The notes under the pieces were generated by a model. That model had not been told where the DNA came from. It was given only the letters and a program-made list of their open reading frames with translations, and did not search any database. From Ophiocordyceps camponoti-saundersi (nom. inval.) (taxonomy: Eukaryota; Ascomycota; Sordariomycetes; Hypocreales; Ophiocordycipitaceae), in assembly GCA_003339415.1 (NCBI GenBank), contig PDHQ01000021.1:100391-164390 (forward strand): a DNA stretch of 64,000 nucleotides. Reading direction: 5' to 3'. Numbering within the stretch: the stretch's first letter is position 1; every line of letters begins with the position of its first letter. Made by a program: the position numbers and the translations under genes. Shown here piece after piece: positions 59,054 to 64,000 of this stretch.

Positions 59054-61021
59054 ATGCGCCTCCGAGCCGCCGACCTCATCCGCCGAACCGTTGTAAACAT
59101 GGCCACCGGGCGCTCGACAGGCACGACGCTCAAAGACCTGCCCAAGACCTGGCGATTCACGCAGAGCCTTCCACCAGATGGACGGTTCCCTACGCCGGCG
59201 GCGTCGCACAAGACGCCGCGTCACGAGATCCGTCCGAGGCAGGTTCGCGACGCGCTTTTCACATGGGTTCGGCCCGATCGCCAAGAGGATCCGGAGCTGC
59301 TGGCCGTCAGCCCCGCGGCGATGCGCGACCTGGGCATCCGTCCTGACGAGGCTCGGACCGACGACTTCGTTCAGTTCGTCGCTGGCAATAAGCTGTTTGG
59401 CTGGGACGAGGACCTTCTTGAGGGTGGCTATCCCTGGGCTCAATGCTACGGTGGCTTCCAGTTCGGTCAATGGGCTGGTCAGCTCGGTGATGGAAGGGCC
59501 ATATCCCTCTTCGAGACGACCAACGAACAAGACGGTACGCGCTACGAATTGCAGCTCAAGGGCGCCGGCTTGACTCCCTACTCCCGCTTCGCCGATGGAA
59601 AGGCAGTCCTGCGCTCCAGTATCCGCGAGTTCATCGTCTCCGAAGCCCTCAACGCGTTGGGCATCCCTTCCACCCGCGCGCTGTCTCTAACACTACTTCC
59701 TCACTCCCGCGTCGTGCGCGAGACCATCGAACCCGGAGCCATCGTCCTGCGCTTCGCCCAGTCGTGGCTGCGCCTCGGCAACTTTGACATCTTACGCGCC
59801 CGAGGCGACAGGCCGCTGATCCGTCGCTTAGCTACCTACGTCGCCGAGGAAGTTCTAGGCGGCTGGCAAGCTTTGCCTGCGCGGCTCGACGATCCGGGTA
59901 GGCCGGCTGAGTCGTCGCCTCCGTCGCGGGGCGTCGCGGCCGAGGTCTTGCAGGGTCCGGACGAGGTGGTCGAGAACCGGTTTGTCAGGCTATACAGGGA
60001 AGTTGTGCGGAGGAATGCGATGACGGTAGCAGCCTGGCAGGCTTACGGGTTCATGAATGGCGTACTGGTACTAATTTTTCCCCTTCACCTGCAATGTCCG
60101 CCTCCTATACTCTGTTTGCGTGGCTGATTGATATCATAGAACACGGACAATACCTCAGTGTATGGCCTGTCGATTGACTTCGGCCCCTTTGCCTTCATGG
60201 ATAACTTCGATCCGGCTTACACGCCCAACCACGACGACCACATGCTGCGATACAGCTACAGAAACCAGCCGACCATCATCTGGTGGAACCTGGTACGATT
60301 CGGAGAAGCACTGGGAGAGCTCATGGGTGCGGGCGCTCACGTCGACGACCCGACTTTTATAGCTCAAGGCGTCCGCGAGGGGCAAGAGAAGGGGCTCGTG
60401 GCTAGAGCTGAGAAGCTCATAACGCAAGCAGGCGAGGAATATCAGGCAGTCTTTCTCGCCGAGTTCAAGCGGCTGATGGCGGCTCGGATGGGATTACGGT
60501 GCTGCAAAGAATCCGATTTTGGCGAGCTGTTCGGCTCAGCCCTCGATACCATGGAAGCTCTGGAGCTGGATTACAACCACTTCTTCCGCAGGTTGAGCCA
60601 CATCAAGCTGGCTGACATCGATTCGCCGGAGAGCAAGAGGAAAAAGGCTTCGGTCTTCTTCCACAGCGAAGGGCCTCCCAAGGGGGTCGGCGACCGCGAC
60701 GCTCGGGAGCAGGTTGCGACATGGCTCGAAAAGTGGGGGGTACGAGTAAGAGAGGATTGGGGGAGCGAAGAAGCTACCGAAGAGGAGAGAATACGGGCTA
60801 TGAAGCGCGTCAACCCAAACTTTATCCCGCGAGGCTGGATCCTGGACGAGATTATCCGACGGGTGGACAAGGAGCGCGACCGAAAAGTCCTGGATCGCGT
60901 CATGCACATGGCACTCAATCCCTTCGACGAGGAATGGGGCGGCGACGTTGAAGAGGAGAAGCGATGGGTCGGCGACGTGCCACGGACCGACCGAGGCATG
61001 CAGTGCAGCTGTAGCTCCTGA
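59054..61021 (+). CDS. fmp40: SelO/Fmp40-family mitochondrial protein adenylyltransferase (pseudokinase)
   Basis: Two exons (59,054-60,067 and 60,140-61,021), 631 residues. The 72-bp intron (GTACTA donor, CTGAT branch) joins YGFMNGVL to NTDNTSVYGLSIDFGPF in frame. Residues 1-23 are Arg-rich and look like a mitochondrial presequence. SelO motifs: YGGFQFGQWAGQLGDGRA, ELQLKGAGLTPYSR, KAVLRSSIREF and GIPSTRALSL. The active-site segment at 339-351 carries D341 and N342, with D351 ten residues later, matching the catalytic Asp and Mg-binding Asn/Asp spacing of SelO. The protein ends QCSCSS, the position of the redox CxxU/CxxC element; here the arrangement is C-S-C-S-S without selenocysteine. SelO enzymes AMPylate proteins involved in redox homeostasis. 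Confidence 0.93.
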
Positions 61022-61466
61022 TACGATGTAACGACCGGCGGTAAGAGGCATCGCTCACCGAGACGACGAAGACGTCTCTCGCGCGCTTCCTTTGACGGCG
61101 TGCGGGGATTGATCTGGAGCACATGATAGAGGATAACTCGACTGAGGCGGCGTCGCGGCCCGAGCTCACCTACAATAAGAGTGCTCGTAGTACAAATTAA
61201 GTTGCAGAAGAAGAAGAAGAGGAGGAGGAAGAGGAGGAAGAAATGGGGGAAGAGAAAAGTTGGTTGGCCGTATTATGTAAGACAAAAATTGATGGCGGGG
61301 CACCTCAACTCTGTGGCCTGAGGCAGACAGGAATCGACCAATCAGCGTCTACGTGAATTAATCGGCTGGTATCCGTTACGCCACCTCCATTCGTCCATCC
61401 AAGAGCTCTCCCCAACCAGACCGGACTCCTTTTCGTCCTTGTCGAACAAATCGCCTAGGTGACGCG
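61022..61466. other. intergenic between SelO and NUO78 genes
   Basis: Includes a purine repeat (GAAGAAGAAGAAGAGG, about 61,206-61,240) and the promoter of the downstream gene. No gene supported. Confidence 0.5.
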
Positions 61467-63986
61467 ATGCTTCGACGCTCTGTGGCTCGCTCAGTATGGC
61501 GGACGGCGGGCACCAATCGCACCCGAGCCTTCACGACAACGCCGAGACACCGGGCTGAGGTCGAGTTGACAATCGGTGAGCTCCTCGAGATGATGTCTTG
61601 GAGGACGAGAAGCTGATATCGGTGCAGACGGGAAGAAGGTTTCGATCGAAGGTACATGGTGCCATTTACTGGGTAGAGATTCTCGGCTATGGCTGACTTT
61701 GACATAGCCGGCTCCGCCCTGATCCAAGCTTGCGAAAAGGCCGGCGTCACGATTCCCAGGTAATGGGCCTCTTGAAGATATCTACATACACAGCAGTACC
61801 GGGCTGATATATGGAAAAATCTAGATTTTGCTATCATGAGTGAGAGAAGCCACTTTTCCATCATCAATTCCTCTCCGCCTCCGATTCGACTCTAACGACA
61901 ACCTCAGGAAACTAATGATCGCCGGCAATTGCCGCATGTGCTTGGTCGAGGTAGAACGGGCACCGAAGCCGGTCGCTTCATGCGCTTGGCCAGTGCAGCC
62001 CGGCATGGTGGTAAAGACCAATTCGCCTCTCACCCATAAAGCTCGCGAGGGCGTCATGGAATTTCTCCTGGCCAACCACCCCCTTGACTGTCCCATCTGC
62101 GACCAGGGTGGCGAATGCGACCTTCAGGACCAGTCGATGCGCTATGGCGCCGATCGAGGACGATTCCACGAGATGGGGGGCAAGCGAGCCGTCGAAGATA
62201 AGAACATTGGGCCCCTGATCAAGACGTCGATGAACCGTTGCATCCACTGCACCAGATGTGTACGGTTCGCCAACGACATCGCCGGCGCTCCGGAGCTGGG
62301 CTCTACCGGACGAGGAAACGATTTGCAAATCGGCACCTATCTCGAGCAGAATCTCGGCTCGGAGCTGTCGGCCAATGTCATCGATCTCTGCCCCGTCGGC
62401 GCCTTGACTTCGAAGCCGTATGCCTTTCGGGCTCGGCCTTGGGAGCTCAAGCACACCGAGTCTGTCGATGTGCTAGACGGCTTGGGTTCCAACATTCGCA
62501 TCGACTCTAGAGGTCTCGAGGTCATGCGCATCCTGCCCCGCCTCAACGATGACGTCAACGAAGAATGGATCAACGATAAGACCCGATTTGCTTGTGACGG
62601 CCTCAAGACGCAACGTCTGACGGTGCCGCTAATCCGACGGGACGGCAAATTTCAACCTGCAGAATGGGGAGAGGCCCTGGGTGAGGTAACGAGGGCATTT
62701 CAGGAGAAAAAGCCCGAAGGCAATGAATTCAAGATCATCGCCGGGGCTCTGACCGATGTCGAGTCTTTGGTTCTGGCTAAGGAGCTGGCCAACAAGCTGG
62801 AGTCTGAAAATCTCGCGCTGGATACTCCAGGTGGTGACCGGCCGCTCGCCCACGGCGTGGACGTGAGGTCGAATTACCTATTCAACTCAAGAATCTGGGG
62901 CATCGAGGAATCGGACTGCATGCTGATCGTGGGATGCAATCCTCGTCTAGAGGCGGCAGTACTGAACGCTCGCATCCGGAAGCAGTGGCTCCGTTCCGAT
63001 CTCGAAATCGGCGTCGTGGGACAGACGTGGGATTCGACCTTTGAATTTGAGCATCTCGGCTTTGACCTCGCCGCCTTGAAAGAGGCCCTGACCGGCCCGT
63101 TTGGCAAGAAGCTTCAGGATGCCAAGAAACCGATGATCATACTAGGCTCCGGCGTTACGGATCACGTCGACGCTAGGGCCATGTACGAGACGGTTGGTGC
63201 TTTTGTGCAAAGGAACGCGGCCAAGTTCACGACGCCGGAGTGGAACGGATACAACGTTTTGCAAAGAGAGGCGTCGAGAGTGGGCGCCTTCGAGGTCGGC
63301 TTCGTCCCGCCGTCATTGGCGGTGGCCGAGACCAAGCCCAAGTTCATATGGCTGTTGGGCGCTGACGAGCTGAAGGCGGCCGACATTCCGAAGGACGCCT
63401 TTGTCGTATACCAGGGGCACCACGGCGATCGAGGCGCGCAACTCGCCGACATCATCCTTCCTGGTGCCGCCTACACTGAGAAGGCGAGTACTTATGTGAA
63501 CACGGAGGGGAGAGCACAGACGACACGCGCTGCTACGTCGCTTCCAGGCGCGGCACGGACCGATTGGAAGATCCTGCGCGCGGTGAGCGAGTTCTTGGAC
63601 GTGCCGCTACCGTACGACGACGTGGCAGCGGTACGAGATCGCATGGCGGACATCAGTCCGGCCCTGCTGGCCTACGACGTGGTCGAGCCGGTGGCGCTGC
63701 AGCAGCTGAGCAAGGTGCAGCTAGTGGACCAGAACCGGGGCGCCAAGGTCGCCGGGTCGCCACTGGGAAATGCGATCGACAACTTTTACTTTACAGACGT
63801 CATCTCGAGGAGGTAGGATTTATTCCCGTTTCTTGTGTGGGCTGACAGAGATGCTGACGTTGTTTCAGCTCACCGACGATGGCGCGCTGTTCGGCCGCAA
63901 AGGCTGCGAAGGATCCGAGGACGAACTTTATGGCTCCGGGAATGGAGGAGGACAAGCCGATGGGCCAGGTGGCGTACGGGGTCTAG
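61467..63986 (+). CDS. nuo78: NADH:ubiquinone oxidoreductase 75-78 kDa iron-sulfur subunit (NDUFS1/NUO78)
   Basis: Six exons: 61,467-61,575, 61,628-61,651, 61,708-61,759, 61,825-61,839, 61,908-63,812 and 63,869-63,986, 740 residues. Two exons are tiny (24 and 15 bases), and all junctions keep the frame. Residues 1-30 form a mitochondrial presequence (MLRRSVARSVWRT). The 2Fe-2S ferredoxin-like ligands are C64, C75, C78 and C92 (FCYHE, GNCRMC, SCAWP). The HPLDCPICDQGGEC motif (H124, C128, C131, C137) binds cluster N5. NRCIHCTRC (C178, C181, C184) plus the later DLCPVGAL binds N4. The rest is the molybdopterin-oxidoreductase-like domain without cofactor. The C-terminus is GMEEDKPMGQVAYGV. It forms part of the peripheral-arm N-module of complex I. 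Confidence 0.95.
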
Positions 63987-64000
63987 GATGATTCAGACGA

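Overview
This window is nuclear DNA from a filamentous ascomycete (Pezizomycotina). The genes carry short 47-185 bp GT-AG introns with CTAAC/CTGAC branch points. Gene content is typical of the group (Byr4, Uds1-domain protein, Dsc2, fungal XRCC4, NUO78), and a long AT-rich block shows repeat-induced point mutation (RIP). Sordariomycetes, perhaps Hypocreales, is my inference; the species cannot be fixed by eye.

Layout. 1-6,263: gene-poor DNA with G-tracts, microsatellites and a recurring TACGGATA/TACTCCGTA motif. 6,264-8,270: a Tcp11/Sok1-family gene. 8,271-9,740: intergenic. 9,747-24,303: a nested, RIP-degraded retrotransposon pair. A Ty1/copia element (minus strand, 160-bp LTRs) is interrupted by a 9,248-bp Ty3/gypsy chromovirus (plus strand, 411-bp LTRs, 5-bp target duplication CTCGC). 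Between pol and its 3' LTR the gypsy element carries a long antisense reading frame of more than 1,050 codons that I cannot assign to any family.

25.5-64 kb is gene-dense. In order: Uds1-domain coiled-coil protein (-), Dsc2 rhomboid-like subunit (-), mitochondrial PP2C phosphatase (-), three tandem genes for small Myb-like DNA-binding proteins (+), a coiled-coil protein with 11-residue repeats (+), mitochondrial HSP60 (+), cofilin (+), Get5 (-), Nop2 rRNA methyltransferase (+), Byr4 septation regulator (-), XRCC4-like NHEJ factor (+), aldo/keto reductase (-), SelO/Fmp40 pseudokinase (+) and the 75-78 kDa subunit of complex I (+).

Most of these are housekeeping genes and share no single pathway. 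HSP60, SelO, the PP2C and NUO78 are mitochondrial. Byr4, the Uds1 protein and cofilin relate to septation and actin. Get5 and Nop2 are divergently transcribed from 332 bp. All exon models were built by reading splice sites and checking that the frame and family motifs continue across each junction.
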